DNA of 64,000 bases, taken from Odoribacter sp. GTDB lineage: Bacteria > Bacteroidota > Bacteroidia > Bacteroidales > Prolixibacteraceae. Location: the NCBI GenBank assembly GCA_013824715.1, contig PNOH01000005.1, positions 1 to 64,000 on the forward strand, written 5' to 3'. Position 1 is the first letter of the stretch. The number at the start of each line of letters is the position of its first letter. The translations under genes were made by a program, and so were the position numbers. Under the pieces are notes generated by a model. That model was given only the letters and a program-made list of their open reading frames with translations, was not told where the DNA came from and did not search any database. Below are positions 7,764-17,758 of the stretch, one piece after another.

Positions 7764-9401
7764 TTATTCCTGATCAGGCAAAAAGTTCGGATAAGTATAA
7801 TTTCCGGGCGGAACAAAATTTTCTTTTATGGTCCGGATGGATGTCCAACGAAGGAAATTGAATATTGAACCAGCTTTATCGTTAGTTCCTGATCCTCGGG
7901 CCCCACCGAAAGGTTGCTGGCCAACTGTTGCGCCTGTTGGTTTGTCGTTGATGTAAAAGTTTCCGGCAGCGTTTTCGAGACGTTTGGTAATTCGCTCAAT
8001 ATTATACCGGTCTTGCGAGAAAATGGCGCCTGTTAATGCGTAGATCGATGTTTTATCCAGAATCTCAAGTGTTTGGTCTATTTCTTCATCAGGATAAACA
8101 TAAACTGTCAGAATAGGTCCGAATAATTCTTCGACCATGGTAATATAATCTGCTTTTCTGGCAAGAATAACGGTTGGTTCAATAAAATACCCAACGGTCT
8201 TATCGCATTTTCCCCCAAATAAAACTTCGGCATCCTCATCTTTTCGGGCTTGTTCAATAAAACCGGCAAGTTTGTCGAATGAAGGTTCGTCAATAACTGC
8301 ATTAATAAAATTGGTAAAATCTTCGGGTGGTCCCATTTTAACGGTTGCCAATTCGCGCCCTAAACGGTCACGGACCTCGTCCCAAATACTTTGAGAGATA
8401 TAGGCCCTGGAAGCAGCGGAGCATTTTTGTCCCTGATATTCGAAGGAACCGCGAAGCAAAGCAATGGCAACAGCTTGTGGATCAGCAGTCGGATCGGCAA
8501 AAATGAAGTCTTTGCCGCCGGTTTCGCCAACAATTCGAGGATATGACTTGTATTTGTAAATGTTTTCGCCAATTGTTTTCCAGATACTTTGGAATACTCC
8601 GGTTGAGCCAGTAAAGTGAATACCTGCAAAATCAGGTGATTGAAGAACTACGTCAGCCGCAACCGGACCACCTGCATATACCAGATTAATGACGCCGTCA
8701 GGTAATCCTGCTTCCTGAAGTACCTCCATAATTACGGCTGCCGAATAAACAGCAGTTTTTGAAGGTTTCCAAACGACCACATTTCCCATCATGGCCGGTG
8801 CTGCCGGTAAGTTTCCGGCGATTGAAGTAAAATTGAAAGGTGTTAATGCAAAAATAAATCCTTCCAAAGATCTGAATTCATTATAATTCCAGATTCCGGG
8901 AGCTGATGCTGGTTGCATTTTATAAATATCGGTCATGCATTTTACTCCGAACCTGAAGAAATCAGCCATTTCGCAGGCAGCATCTATTTCAGCCTGATAG
9001 GCATTTTTCGATTGCCCAAGCATGGTTGCGGCATTTATTTTGGCCCGGTATGGCCCGGCAAACAAATCGGCAGCTTTCAGGAAAATGGCTGCACGATGGT
9101 GCCACGCCATTGAATTCCACTTCCCGCGGGCCATCATGGCGGCATCAATGGCCATTTGCACGTGTGAAGAATCTCCCTGATAATAATAGCCCAGTGTGTG
9201 TTTAATGTCATGAGGTGGGAACATTCTTACACGCCGGTCAGTGGTCACTTCTTTTCCACCAATAATCATTGGCAATTCAAGTTCTGCTGACCTTAGCTGA
9301 TTGAGCATTTCCTTTAACTCTGTTCTTTCAGGGGAACCCGGTGCGTAGCTTTTTATAGGTTCATTCCTTACTTCAGGAATATTAAAAAATCCTTTCGACA
9401 T
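7764..9401 (-). CDS. pruA: L-glutamate gamma-semialdehyde dehydrogenase
   Basis: Oxidises L-glutamate 5-semialdehyde (from proline) to glutamate with NAD+. 545 aa, the normal length for the monofunctional PruA family. The catalytic cysteine is in YQGQKCSAASRAYI and the general-base glutamate in RIVGETGGKDF; the NAD-binding GSTGVF motif is present. The partner step, proline dehydrogenase, is encoded at 26380. The upstream region has a minus-strand TAGTTTTG (9443-9450), which fits the TANNTTTG -7 box, though no clear -33 box was seen. Confidence 0.93.
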   Translation of the reverse strand: MSKGFFNIPEVRNEPIKSYAPGSPERTELKEMLNQLRSAELELPMIIGGKEVTTDRRVRMFPPHDIKHTLGYYYQGDSSHVQMAIDAAMMARGKWNSMAWHHRAAIFLKAADLFAGPYRAKINAATMLGQSKNAYQAEIDAACEMADFFRFGVKCMTDIYKMQPASAPGIWNYNEFRSLEGFIFALTPFNFTSIAGNLPAAPAMMGNVVVWKPSKTAVYSAAVIMEVLQEAGLPDGVINLVYAGGPVAADVVLQSPDFAGIHFTGSTGVFQSIWKTIGENIYKYKSYPRIVGETGGKDFIFADPTADPQAVAIALLRGSFEYQGQKCSAASRAYISQSIWDEVRDRLGRELATVKMGPPEDFTNFINAVIDEPSFDKLAGFIEQARKDEDAEVLFGGKCDKTVGYFIEPTVILARKADYITMVEELFGPILTVYVYPDEEIDQTLEILDKTSIYALTGAIFSQDRYNIERITKRLENAAGNFYINDKPTGATVGQQPFGGARGSGTNDKAGSIFNFLRWTSIRTIKENFVPPGNYTYPNFLPDQE

Positions 9402-9580
9402 AAATTTATGTTTTATTGAGATTGATTTATAATTTATAACTGCAAAACTAGGTTTTCAGTACAGTTTAATTCCTAATAAAAATCACCTTTCGATTTTCCA
9501 AGTAAATTGCGCCAAACATGTTTAGATTCTAAATTTTACTATATTTATTCCCTCGAAAAACTGAATGTTGACGCAATTTC

Positions 9581-11668
9581 ATGCTAAAAGCAATTATCAA
9601 AACGATTGTTAATCGTTACCATATTGAAGCCCAAAATGATATCTTGAAAATTATTGGCCTTCATGTGTTTATCATTCTCGGATTATTGACCGGTCTGGTC
9701 TTGTTTATACGCGACCTGACCGGCATCTCGGCTGATCCTTGTTTACCTGGCGATATTTCGATTCTCCTTATTTTTGGAATTGCGCTGTATGTATTGCTTT
9801 ATATCCGGATTAACTGGGCTTTACAAATTTTTTTCCTGATTCCATTAATTCCCTATTTTTTCTTCATCTCTCCTTCCACCGCAATTCTGCCCAATCACCT
9901 TTCTGTTCCGGATACTTTACTGACACTGACCCCTTTTTTGTTATTATTTCTGCTTTTCAGTGATAATAAAAAGGACATTTCCATTTTTTTTGTGTTTTCC
10001 TTTTTAACTCTTGGCCTTCATGTTTACCTGTCTGGATTATCTGATTATTTGTTCCAGTTCAAATGGGAGGCCGGAACAATTTTTATAAATCCTTTTTTAA
10101 CTCTTTCAGCTTTTTATCTTGTATCACTTCTGATTGCATGGAAATTTCAAAATGTCATCAATAAATTGACCGAAGAAAAGGAAAAGACAGAAAGTATTAT
10201 TAATCAAACCATTCGAAATCTTCCTCTGGGAATGTTGTTACTTGAAGTGGTTCAGGATGAATTTGGAACCCCGTCGCATCTGGTCGTTCGTAAAACCAAT
10301 CTTGCTTTTGAGCGGCTTTTCAGAATAACCTCACGTGAATTAAAAGATCAAAAAACGGATGATGTGTTTCCTAAAATATTCAGAAGTTCCTTCGACTGGA
10401 ATAAACAATACATAAATTCGAAAAAAAATCATTTCACCTTTTACCTCGACCGGCTGGATAAACATTATGAAGTGGATACCTTCAATCTCGCCAATAACCA
10501 GATTGTAAGTTTATTTACCGATATCACAGTTAAGCAACGGACAATTATTGAACTGGAGGAAAGTAAACTGCGTTATCAGGTGCTTCTGGAAGCCATTCCG
10601 GATTTGTTTTTTATTATTGACAAAGAAGGTGTTTATGTCGATTTTGTTTTCAAAGCTTCAGAAGCGCTAAAAATAAAACCGGATGACATTATCGGAAATT
10701 CGATTTTTGAAGTTGGATTTTCAGAAAAAATGTCGAGTAAAATATTCCAATGTATCCAAAGCTGTATTGAACTTGATTCCATCGAAACTATAGAATATGC
10801 TTTGGAACTTGAAGGTTCGTCGGCTATGTTCGAAATGCGGATTGTAAGACTTTCTGATCATTCAGTTATTTCGCTGGCTCGCGATATCTCGAAACGTAAA
10901 CTGGCTGAAATCCAAATGGAAGAAGCTAAAAATAAAGCGGAGGAAGCTGACCGGTTAAAAACCGCTTTCCTTGCCAATATTTCGCACGAAATAAGAACTC
11001 CGATGAATGCCATCATCGGATTCTCTAAAATGATAGGTTCTCCGGAGTTTGACGATGCGGAGAAGAGTAAATTTGTTGAGATCATTATCACAAACGGAAA
11101 AGTATTGCTGACCTTGATCAACGATATGATCAGCCTCTCTAAAATTGAAAGCAACACACTGGTGGTAAAAAAAGCGCCTTGCAAGGTCAATGACTTGATG
11201 GTTTCTCTTTATAAAGAATTTGGTTACGACCTGGAAGATCATAAAAACATCAAACTAAAGGTAAATTGTGAAAATTCAAATCAGAAATTTGCGATTACTA
11301 CCGACCCGGTTTTGCTTCAATCAATATTACAAAAACTTATCGAAAACGGAATTAAATTTACTGAGGAAGGCGAGGTTGAGTTTGGTTACCGGATTCTTGA
11401 AACAAACTATCTTGAATTTTTTGTGCGTGATACCGGTATCGGAATCGCCGAAAGGGATCAGGAACGGATTTTTGAAAGGTTCCACCAGCTCGACAACCGG
11501 ACAATTCGCGCTTATGAAGGCACCGGTTTAGGTTTATCCATTGCCCAGCACTATGTACGTTTGCTTGGTGGCAGTTTAAGTGTAAAATCGAAGCTTAAAA
11601 TGGGATCAACGTTCTCGTTTACCATTCCATACAAGAAAGAGGAAAGTCCGCTGAAAATTGTCCGCTAA
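9581..11668 (+). CDS. Membrane PAS-domain sensor histidine kinase
   Basis: 695-aa sensor kinase. The first ~190 residues hold about six hydrophobic helices, a membrane sensor region with no recognised ligand domain. Two PAS-like domains follow (about 200-310 and 325-440; the second contains PDLFFIIDKEGVYVDFVF). The HisKA phosphorylation site is in FLANISHEIRTPMNAIIGF (near residue 470). The ATPase domain has the N box LIENGIKF, G1 VRDTGIGIA and G2 EGTGLGLSIA. There is no receiver domain and no response regulator next to it, so it is an orphan kinase with unknown target. It is divergent from pruA, with 179 nt between them. Confidence 0.88.
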   Translation: MLKAIIKTIVNRYHIEAQNDILKIIGLHVFIILGLLTGLVLFIRDLTGISADPCLPGDISILLIFGIALYVLLYIRINWALQIFFLIPLIPYFFFISPSTAILPNHLSVPDTLLTLTPFLLLFLLFSDNKKDISIFFVFSFLTLGLHVYLSGLSDYLFQFKWEAGTIFINPFLTLSAFYLVSLLIAWKFQNVINKLTEEKEKTESIINQTIRNLPLGMLLLEVVQDEFGTPSHLVVRKTNLAFERLFRITSRELKDQKTDDVFPKIFRSSFDWNKQYINSKKNHFTFYLDRLDKHYEVDTFNLANNQIVSLFTDITVKQRTIIELEESKLRYQVLLEAIPDLFFIIDKEGVYVDFVFKASEALKIKPDDIIGNSIFEVGFSEKMSSKIFQCIQSCIELDSIETIEYALELEGSSAMFEMRIVRLSDHSVISLARDISKRKLAEIQMEEAKNKAEEADRLKTAFLANISHEIRTPMNAIIGFSKMIGSPEFDDAEKSKFVEIIITNGKVLLTLINDMISLSKIESNTLVVKKAPCKVNDLMVSLYKEFGYDLEDHKNIKLKVNCENSNQKFAITTDPVLLQSILQKLIENGIKFTEEGEVEFGYRILETNYLEFFVRDTGIGIAERDQERIFERFHQLDNRTIRAYEGTGLGLSIAQHYVRLLGGSLSVKSKLKMGSTFSFTIPYKKEESPLKIVR

Positions 11669-11674
11669 TTCAGT

Positions 11675-11717
11675 CCATCAATCCATCAGTCTTTCAATCC
11701 ATCAGTCCATCAGTCAT
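11675..11717. repeat. Short degenerate tandem repeat, CCATCAGT-type units
   Basis: About five units of CCATCAGT / CAATCCATCAGT fill the gap between the convergent kinase and T9SS plug genes. No stem or T-run is visible, so its terminator role is unclear. It is a simple low-complexity repeat. Confidence 0.6.
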
Positions 11718-11719
11718 TA

Positions 11720-13009
11720 TTACCTGATTGCCGAATTAAGGTTCGTAAACCCGACCAGGCGGTCGTACCGGCCAGCCTGATCGCGATAATAGGCAAATAT
11801 CTGGTAATCGTTTTCGGTCATATAATAAGTTCCTTCCAGATTTACCGAATCTGCTTTTTTTGCCCCGTCAGGAACATAAACGTATTGGTAATTGTAATAT
11901 CCTTGCTTGAGCAGCAACGAAAGTTCATAGCCGGCGCTTAAAAAATTCCATTTCATTTCGTTTGTTTTGTTGGCATTCCAGCCCGTTAATGCGCCAAATA
12001 CATTTACCGATCCGCCGGCCAACTGGCTTTGCATGGGTAAATAAAAATGCACAAACATATAATCACATTCTGTATCAAAATCAGTCACCCGGTCCTGGCT
12101 TTCGATAACGTAATTGCCATTCATCTCTTTATATGGGCTGTATTTTTTATTGCTTCGGATGGCATCGGGGAGAACCGTTACATGATAATAAGGCCTGATG
12201 AATTTGATGTCCTCAATATTTTCACCGTTGTACCTTCTTGTCCGGACGTCAAAATACCTGAATTCATTTCCGCCCGGAAATACATTTTCTTTATTGTAGT
12301 CGTAATCCAACACATTATCACGAATGAAACTGGGTCTCAGGTTAAGGATGGCATTATCCCACCGCCTGTTCTGCATCAGCACAACTTTAATATCTTCACG
12401 CGGGTTCAGGAGTTTTAATTGCTGGTTGATTATTTTAAAATCAACCTCCTGATTTTCGCCATTGAACGGATCGAAGGTTGCTTTTTTCACCAGTCCTTCA
12501 ATTTTGATTAAAGGCTCAACCACATAAAATCTTTGGATTAAAACCAGATTTTCGCGGTTGTTTTCCTCGAAAACCACTAATGCGTAATTTCCTGAATATT
12601 TTGGGGCACAATCATCATTGGGAATCTGTACCTGATAGTTTACAAATCTGACCGTCGTATTAAAGCTCATTGCATAATCTGTAACCGGGTTATCCGGGAA
12701 TCCGGACAGGTATTCGCTCTGTTGAATATAGGATTCATTCCAGTTTACATCGCAATGAATTAGAGTATAGGTAAAGTTTTTTACATCTTCGGCAAGTTCA
12801 TCAAATTTAAGCGCCAGTTTAGCATCGCTTCCAAGCTCGATTACCGGATTTGAAAGTTCATTTCCGATCCGGTATAACTGAACTGATTTGATTTCTTCGC
12901 GGTAAACTGCATTCTGATAATAAAACGGATCAGTTTTTTTTGAAGCTCCTGAATTTAACGTTAAGATAACATTCAGGATGATAAAAAAGAGCGCTATTTT
13001 ACGGTTCAT
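11720..13009 (-). CDS. Type IX secretion system plug protein (DUF5103)
   Basis: 429-aa exported protein with an N-terminal signal peptide (MNRKIALFFIILNVILTLNSG). The sequence fits the DUF5103 family: an N-terminal beta domain with FTYTLIHCDVNWNESYIQ and LSGFPDNPVTDYAMSF, and a C-terminal domain with VNVFGALTGWNANKTNEM. In Flavobacterium this family supplies the Plug that closes the SprA outer-membrane translocon of the type IX system from the periplasmic side. GldE and GldD elsewhere in the window agree with a T9SS-bearing organism. It is monocistronic here and divergent from nqrA. Confidence 0.8.
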   Translation of the reverse strand: MNRKIALFFIILNVILTLNSGASKKTDPFYYQNAVYREEIKSVQLYRIGNELSNPVIELGSDAKLALKFDELAEDVKNFTYTLIHCDVNWNESYIQQSEYLSGFPDNPVTDYAMSFNTTVRFVNYQVQIPNDDCAPKYSGNYALVVFEENNRENLVLIQRFYVVEPLIKIEGLVKKATFDPFNGENQEVDFKIINQQLKLLNPREDIKVVLMQNRRWDNAILNLRPSFIRDNVLDYDYNKENVFPGGNEFRYFDVRTRRYNGENIEDIKFIRPYYHVTVLPDAIRSNKKYSPYKEMNGNYVIESQDRVTDFDTECDYMFVHFYLPMQSQLAGGSVNVFGALTGWNANKTNEMKWNFLSAGYELSLLLKQGYYNYQYVYVPDGAKKADSVNLEGTYYMTENDYQIFAYYRDQAGRYDRLVGFTNLNSAIR

Positions 13010-13120
13010 TTTTAATCCAATTTTATGAAAATATTGAGAAAAACAGCTCAGATAGGAAAAATCAAAAAAAAATGTGATATTTTGATAACGATTTCAAATG
13101 GAAAAATATTTCAATGAATA

Positions 13121-13128
13121 TAAGTTTG
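13121..13128 (+). promoter_or_regulatory. Possible -7 box of the nqr operon promoter
   Basis: TAAGTTTG fits the TANNTTTG Bacteroidetes -7 consensus and lies 74 nt before nqrA. It overlaps a small palindrome (TTTGTCAAACAAA). No TTTG was found at the usual -33 distance, so this is only a candidate. Confidence 0.3.
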
Positions 13129-13201
13129 TCAAACAAAGATTGTGAAAAGTTTTTAAATCCGTACTTTTAAAAACTCAATATTAACCATACAAGGGAATAC
13201 A

Positions 13202-14557
13202 ATGTTAAAGGTTATCAATTTAAAACGTGGATTAGATATCCGTTTAAAAGGGGATGCCGAAAAAGTTCTTGCAGCGTCGGTCGAAGCAGAAAAGGTTGCC
13301 CTTAAACCGACCGACTTCCCCGGGCTCATACCAAAAATTCTGGTGAAGGCCGGACAGGAAGTAAAAGCCGGGGATCCGATTTTTTTCGATAAATACAATC
13401 CTGAAATTTTACTTACTGCTCCTACCAGTGGTGAAGTATTGGCTGTGAACAGAGGTGAACGAAGAAAGGTCCTGGAAATCGTTATTAAAGCTGATGGTAA
13501 ATACAGTTCTGTTGAATTTGCTAAAGCTGATCCTCAAAAACTCTCGCGCGAAGAAATTAAAGAAGTTTTGAAGAAGAGCGGATTGTGGGCGTTTTTGAAA
13601 CAAAGACCTTATGGTACTGTCGCAAAACCCGAAAGCACCCCGCTTCATATTTTTATTTCAGGTTTTAATTCAGCCCCTTTGGCTCCCGATTATGAGTTTG
13701 TACTGAAAGATCAGGCATCTGCATTTCAAACCGGGATTAACGCGCTTGCAAAATTAACCGACGGCAATATTCACGTCGGAATTCGCCCCGATCAGGCAAA
13801 CGGTTTCTTCTCAGGTATAAAAAACATTGAAACCACACAGTTTTCAGGTCCGCATCCGGCCGGAAATGTTGGTGTTCAGATTCATCATGTCAGTCCGATC
13901 AGCAAGGGAGACCTCATTTGGACAATTAATCCGCAGGAAGTAATTTATATGGGCCGCTTATTCGAATCAGGAAAAATTGATTTTTCAAAAATCATCGCGC
14001 TTACTGGTTCTGAAGTCGTGGCTCCTAAATATTACAAGGTTATTCATGGATCTTGTCTTTCAAATCTGCTGAAAAAAGCAACGCGCCAGGAAGGAAAAGA
14101 ACGTATTATTTCAGGTAATGTGTTAACCGGTTCTCAGGTTGAAGCTGATGATTTTCTGGGATTTTACGATCAACAGGTTACCGTAATCCCGGAAGGTGAT
14201 TATTATGAATTTTTAGGCTGGGCAATGCCACGAATAAACAAATTTAGTATTTCCCATTCGTATTTTTCATGGCTTACCCCAAATAAAAAATACAAAGCCG
14301 ATTCAAACCTGAATGGAGAAGAGAGGGCTTTAGTAGTGACAGGACAATATGACAAAGTGCTCCCTATGGATATACTTCCGGTATTCCTGATGAAAGCCAT
14401 TATTGCCGGCGATATCGACAAGATGGAACAGTTGGGTATATATGAAGTTATAGAAGAAGATCTTGCTTTGTGCGAATATGTATGTACTTCGAAAATTGAA
14501 GTTCAGGGCATTTTACGCGATGGGATTACTTTGATGATTAAAGAACTGGGTAATTAA
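13202..14557 (+). CDS. nqrA: Na+-translocating NADH:quinone reductase subunit A
   Basis: First gene of a complete six-gene Na+-NQR operon. NqrA is the large peripheral subunit near the quinone site. The 451-aa sequence starts LKVINLKRGLDIRLKGDAEK, the typical NqrA N-terminus, and contains DFPGLIPKILVKAGQEVKAG with the lipoyl/barrel-sandwich-like fold and SGEVLAVNRGERRKVLEIVI. Length is as in other NqrA proteins. nqrB follows after 13 nt. The operon is led by a 192-nt intergenic region with a possible -7 box. Confidence 0.93.
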   Translation: MLKVINLKRGLDIRLKGDAEKVLAASVEAEKVALKPTDFPGLIPKILVKAGQEVKAGDPIFFDKYNPEILLTAPTSGEVLAVNRGERRKVLEIVIKADGKYSSVEFAKADPQKLSREEIKEVLKKSGLWAFLKQRPYGTVAKPESTPLHIFISGFNSAPLAPDYEFVLKDQASAFQTGINALAKLTDGNIHVGIRPDQANGFFSGIKNIETTQFSGPHPAGNVGVQIHHVSPISKGDLIWTINPQEVIYMGRLFESGKIDFSKIIALTGSEVVAPKYYKVIHGSCLSNLLKKATRQEGKERIISGNVLTGSQVEADDFLGFYDQQVTVIPEGDYYEFLGWAMPRINKFSISHSYFSWLTPNKKYKADSNLNGEERALVVTGQYDKVLPMDILPVFLMKAIIAGDIDKMEQLGIYEVIEEDLALCEYVCTSKIEVQGILRDGITLMIKELGN

Positions 14558-14570
14558 CAAGAGATTTAAG

Positions 14571-15734
14571 ATGAAATCACTCCGAAAATTTATAGACAAA
14601 AATAAGCCGCTTTTTCAAAAAGGCGGTAAGCTGGCCAAATTCGGATCAACGTTTGGCGCTATCGAAACATTCCTGTTTACACCCAATCATACTTCCAAAT
14701 CAGGAGTTCACATTCATGACGCTATTGATTTAAAAAGGACAATGACTGTTGTGATTTTGGCTTTGGTTCCTGCTTTGCTTTTCGGAAGCTGGAATATTGG
14801 CTATCAGAACGGTCTTGCATTTGGTATCGAAAGAAGCCTGGTTGAAAACTTCCTTTTCGGATTTATGAAAATACTTCCTATCATGGTTGTATCATACGGG
14901 GTCGGACTTGGTATTGAATTCATTTCCGCACAAATCCGGGGGCATGAAGTTAACGAAGGATATCTGGTGACAGGAATATTAATCCCCTTAATTCTGCCGG
15001 TAAACATTCCTCTTTGGATGGTTGCCCTTGCCGTAACTTTTGCCGTAATTTTTGGTAAAGAAATCTTTGGCGGAACAGGTTATAACATCATGAATGTGGC
15101 GCTAATGGCCCGGGCGTTTTTATTCTTTGCGTATCCAATGCAAATGTCAGGCGATGCTGTTTGGATATACGAATTACCCAGCAAACTTCCTGTCGATGGT
15201 TTTTCAGGAGCGACACCCCTTGCTCAGATGGCGCAAGGGGCAGGCGCTAAAATGGCCTCATTTGGCGATATGTTCATGGGGTTCATTCCAGGTTCGATCG
15301 GTGAAACTTCAACACTAGCCATTTTAATTGGAGCCGCAATCCTGATTTTTACAGGTATCGGAAGTTGGAAAATTATGCTTTCAACAGTACTGGGAGCGCT
15401 GGCTATCGGGTTCCTTTGTAATATTCTGGCTGTAAACGAATATATGGCTTTACCTCCTTACTATCATTTGGTAATGGGTGGGTTTGCATTTGGGACCGTT
15501 TTTATGGCTACCGATCCTGTAACTGCATCACATACCGAAAAAGGCAAATGGATTTATGGTTTTATGATTGGGGTTTTTGCGGTGCTGATCCGTGTTTTCA
15601 ATCCTGCTTATCCCGAAGGAATGATGTTAGCCATTCTGCTTATGAATGTTTGGTCTCCGCTTATTGATTATTTTGTTGTGGAGGGTCATATCAAACGCAG
15701 ACTAAAAAGAGCCAAATTGAAAGGTAACACTTAA
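14571..15734 (+). CDS. nqrB: Na+-NQR subunit B
   Basis: Membrane subunit of about nine to ten helices that carries covalent FMN and noncovalent riboflavin and forms part of the Na+ channel. The FMN-attachment motif is present in DGFSGATPLAQMA (threonine of SGAT). The N-terminus (KSLRKFIDKNKPLFQKGGK) is the usual cytosolic start. 387 aa, normal length. It sits 13 nt after nqrA and 12 nt before nqrC. Confidence 0.93.
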   Translation: MKSLRKFIDKNKPLFQKGGKLAKFGSTFGAIETFLFTPNHTSKSGVHIHDAIDLKRTMTVVILALVPALLFGSWNIGYQNGLAFGIERSLVENFLFGFMKILPIMVVSYGVGLGIEFISAQIRGHEVNEGYLVTGILIPLILPVNIPLWMVALAVTFAVIFGKEIFGGTGYNIMNVALMARAFLFFAYPMQMSGDAVWIYELPSKLPVDGFSGATPLAQMAQGAGAKMASFGDMFMGFIPGSIGETSTLAILIGAAILIFTGIGSWKIMLSTVLGALAIGFLCNILAVNEYMALPPYYHLVMGGFAFGTVFMATDPVTASHTEKGKWIYGFMIGVFAVLIRVFNPAYPEGMMLAILLMNVWSPLIDYFVVEGHIKRRLKRAKLKGNT

Positions 15735-15746
15735 AAAAGGAGAACT

Positions 15747-16454
15747 ATGAAGAACTTTAGTAATACCTATATATTTATCTTTTCCATCGTCATGGTTGTT
15801 ATTGTAGCTTTGCTGCTGTCATTAGCTGCCATGCAATTAAAACCATTTCAGGATAAGAATATTGAAGTGGAAAAAAAACAAAACATTCTCGCTTCGATCC
15901 GGATTAAATCCACGGTAAAGGACGCTGTTGATTTATATGGCAAATATATTACCGACAGTTATGTAGTCAATAATAAAGGTGAAAAACAGGAAGGCGTGGA
16001 AGCATTTACTGTTGAGTTAAAGAATGAACTTGGCAAACCTGTTTTGGAAAGATTATTGCCTGTTTATGTTGGTACACTCGACGACCAATCGAAGGCTTAT
16101 GTAATGCCGCTTCGTGGCAAAGGTCTTTGGGGCCCGATCTGGGGATATATTTCGTTACAACCTGATATGAATACGGTTTATGGTTCTGTGTTTGACCATC
16201 AGGGCGAAACTCCGGGACTTGGCGCTGAGATTTCAACCGAATGGTTTCAAAAACCTTTCATCGGAAAAACAATCTTTAAAGACTCAACAGAGTTTGTCTC
16301 CATAAAAGTATTGAAAGGCGGAGCAAAGAAAGACGATCCACATGCTGTGGATGCCATTTCAGGAGGAACAATCACCTCCAAATCGCTTGAGGCCATGCTT
16401 GATTCGTGTTTGGTTCAATACAAACCTTATTTCATTCAAAACCGTCACAAATAA
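15747..16454 (+). CDS. nqrC: Na+-NQR subunit C
   Basis: Bitopic periplasm-facing subunit with a second covalent FMN. One N-terminal transmembrane helix (YIFIFSIVMVVIVALLLSLA) precedes the FMN-binding domain. The flavinylation motif reads AISGGTITSKSLEAML, an SGGT variant of the usual SGAT, with the acceptor threonine retained. GLWGPIWGYISL and GETPGLGAEIS are also typical. 235 aa. Flavinylation needs an ApbE transferase, which is not in this window. Confidence 0.93.
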   Translation: MKNFSNTYIFIFSIVMVVIVALLLSLAAMQLKPFQDKNIEVEKKQNILASIRIKSTVKDAVDLYGKYITDSYVVNNKGEKQEGVEAFTVELKNELGKPVLERLLPVYVGTLDDQSKAYVMPLRGKGLWGPIWGYISLQPDMNTVYGSVFDHQGETPGLGAEISTEWFQKPFIGKTIFKDSTEFVSIKVLKGGAKKDDPHAVDAISGGTITSKSLEAMLDSCLVQYKPYFIQNRHK

Positions 16455-16466
16455 AACCCGAAAACA

Positions 16467-17099
16467 ATGAGCATATTATCATCAAAAAACTTCAAACTGT
16501 TGGCGAATCCTCTGAATTTAGAGAATCCGGTAACGGTGCAGATCCTGGGAATTTGTTCGGCCCTGGCAGTGACCACCAAATTGAAACCTGCTATTGTGAT
16601 GGGACTATCGGTTATCGTAGTTACAGCCTTCTCTAACCTGGCTATTTCTGCGATGCGTCAATATATCCCACCACGTATCCGCATCATTGTACAATTGGTT
16701 GTGGTTGCCTCGATGGTAATTCTGGTTGACCAGCTTCTAAGGGCATTTGTTTACGATGTCAGCAAACAACTTTCTGTTTACGTCGGTTTGATCATCACCA
16801 ATTGTATCATCATGGGCCGGTTGGAAGCTTTTGCGATGGGGAACAAACCGTGGCCTTCGTTCATGGATGGAATTGGAAACGGAATTGGTTATTCCATTAT
16901 ATTGATTGTAGTGGCCTTTATTCGTGAACTCTTTGGGTCGGGGGCCATACTTGGATTTCAGGTTGTACCACAATCGTTTTACGATGCGGGATACATTAAT
17001 AACGGAATGATGATTATGCCTACGATGGCCCTGGTTTTGGTTGGTGTTATTATCTGGATACAACGCAGCTTTAATAAAGAACTCATTGAAAAAGATTAA
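16467..17099 (+). CDS. nqrD: Na+-NQR subunit D
   Basis: Six-helix membrane subunit, homologous to NqrE and RnfE, inserted in opposite topology to NqrE; together they hold an iron centre between them. The 210-aa sequence contains NPVTVQILGICSALAVTTKL and GLIITNCIIMGRLEAFAM, the latter carrying the conserved Cys that ligates the inter-subunit iron centre. It lies 12 nt after nqrC. Confidence 0.92.
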   Translation: MSILSSKNFKLLANPLNLENPVTVQILGICSALAVTTKLKPAIVMGLSVIVVTAFSNLAISAMRQYIPPRIRIIVQLVVVASMVILVDQLLRAFVYDVSKQLSVYVGLIITNCIIMGRLEAFAMGNKPWPSFMDGIGNGIGYSIILIVVAFIRELFGSGAILGFQVVPQSFYDAGYINNGMMIMPTMALVLVGVIIWIQRSFNKELIEKD

Positions 17100-17119
17100 T
17101 TCCTGTAAATAAAACGATT

Positions 17120-17737
17120 ATGCAAGAAATTATAAACATATTCATACGGTCGGTTTTTATTGACAATATGATCTTCGCCTACTTTATCGGGATGTGTTCA
17201 TATCTGGCTGTCTCGAAAACAGTTAAAACCTCGATTGGATTGGGCGTTGCAGTAATTTTTGTTCAGATTATTACCGTTCCAATCAATTATTTTCTTTTGG
17301 AATATGTAATGAAACCGGGTGCTTTGGCCTGGATGAGCGATAGTTTCAAAGATGTTGACCTTTCCTTTTTAAGCTTTATGGTTTACATTGCTACCATTGC
17401 TGCAATGACACAACTGGTTGAGATGATCATTGAGAAATTCTCGCCTGCCTTATATAATTCATTAGGCATTTTCCTTCCGTTGATTGCGGTGAATTGCGCC
17501 ATCCTTGCCGGATCATTATTTATGGAACAACGCGAGTATAAAAATATTGGTGAAGTTTTATCATGGGGCTTAGGTTCGGGGGTTGGCTGGATGCTGGCAA
17601 TTGTATCGCTTGCGGCTGTCCGTGAAAAACTGAAATACAACAAAATCCCAGCTCCATTAAGAGGAATTGGTATCACGTTTATCATTACAGGCTTAATGGG
17701 AATTGCTTTCATGAGCTTCCTCGGAATTAAAGTTTAA
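17120..17737 (+). CDS. nqrE: Na+-NQR subunit E
   Basis: Six-helix membrane partner of NqrD. The 205-aa sequence includes DNMIFAYFIGMCSYLAVSKT and PLIAVNCAILAGSLFMEQRE, with the conserved cysteines matching those of NqrD. It lies 20 nt after nqrD and 21 nt before nqrF, all in the same direction. Confidence 0.92.
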   Translation: MQEIINIFIRSVFIDNMIFAYFIGMCSYLAVSKTVKTSIGLGVAVIFVQIITVPINYFLLEYVMKPGALAWMSDSFKDVDLSFLSFMVYIATIAAMTQLVEMIIEKFSPALYNSLGIFLPLIAVNCAILAGSLFMEQREYKNIGEVLSWGLGSGVGWMLAIVSLAAVREKLKYNKIPAPLRGIGITFIITGLMGIAFMSFLGIKV

Positions 17738-17758
17738 TACGAACAAAATTCAAATCCA

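Noticed and set aside
7586-7861. 91-aa plus-strand ORF across the pruA terminator
   Set aside because: Crosses a strong terminator hairpin and is antisense to two real genes.
11675-11717. Tandem CCATCAGT units as a CRISPR array
   Set aside because: Units are too short, with no spacers of uniform length and no cas genes.
12047-12418. 123-aa plus-strand ORF opposite the T9SS plug gene
   Set aside because: Shadow frame of a well-supported gene on the other strand.
13010-13201. Riboswitch or leader structure before nqrA
   Set aside because: Apart from a small palindrome and a -7-like box I see no conserved riboswitch features.
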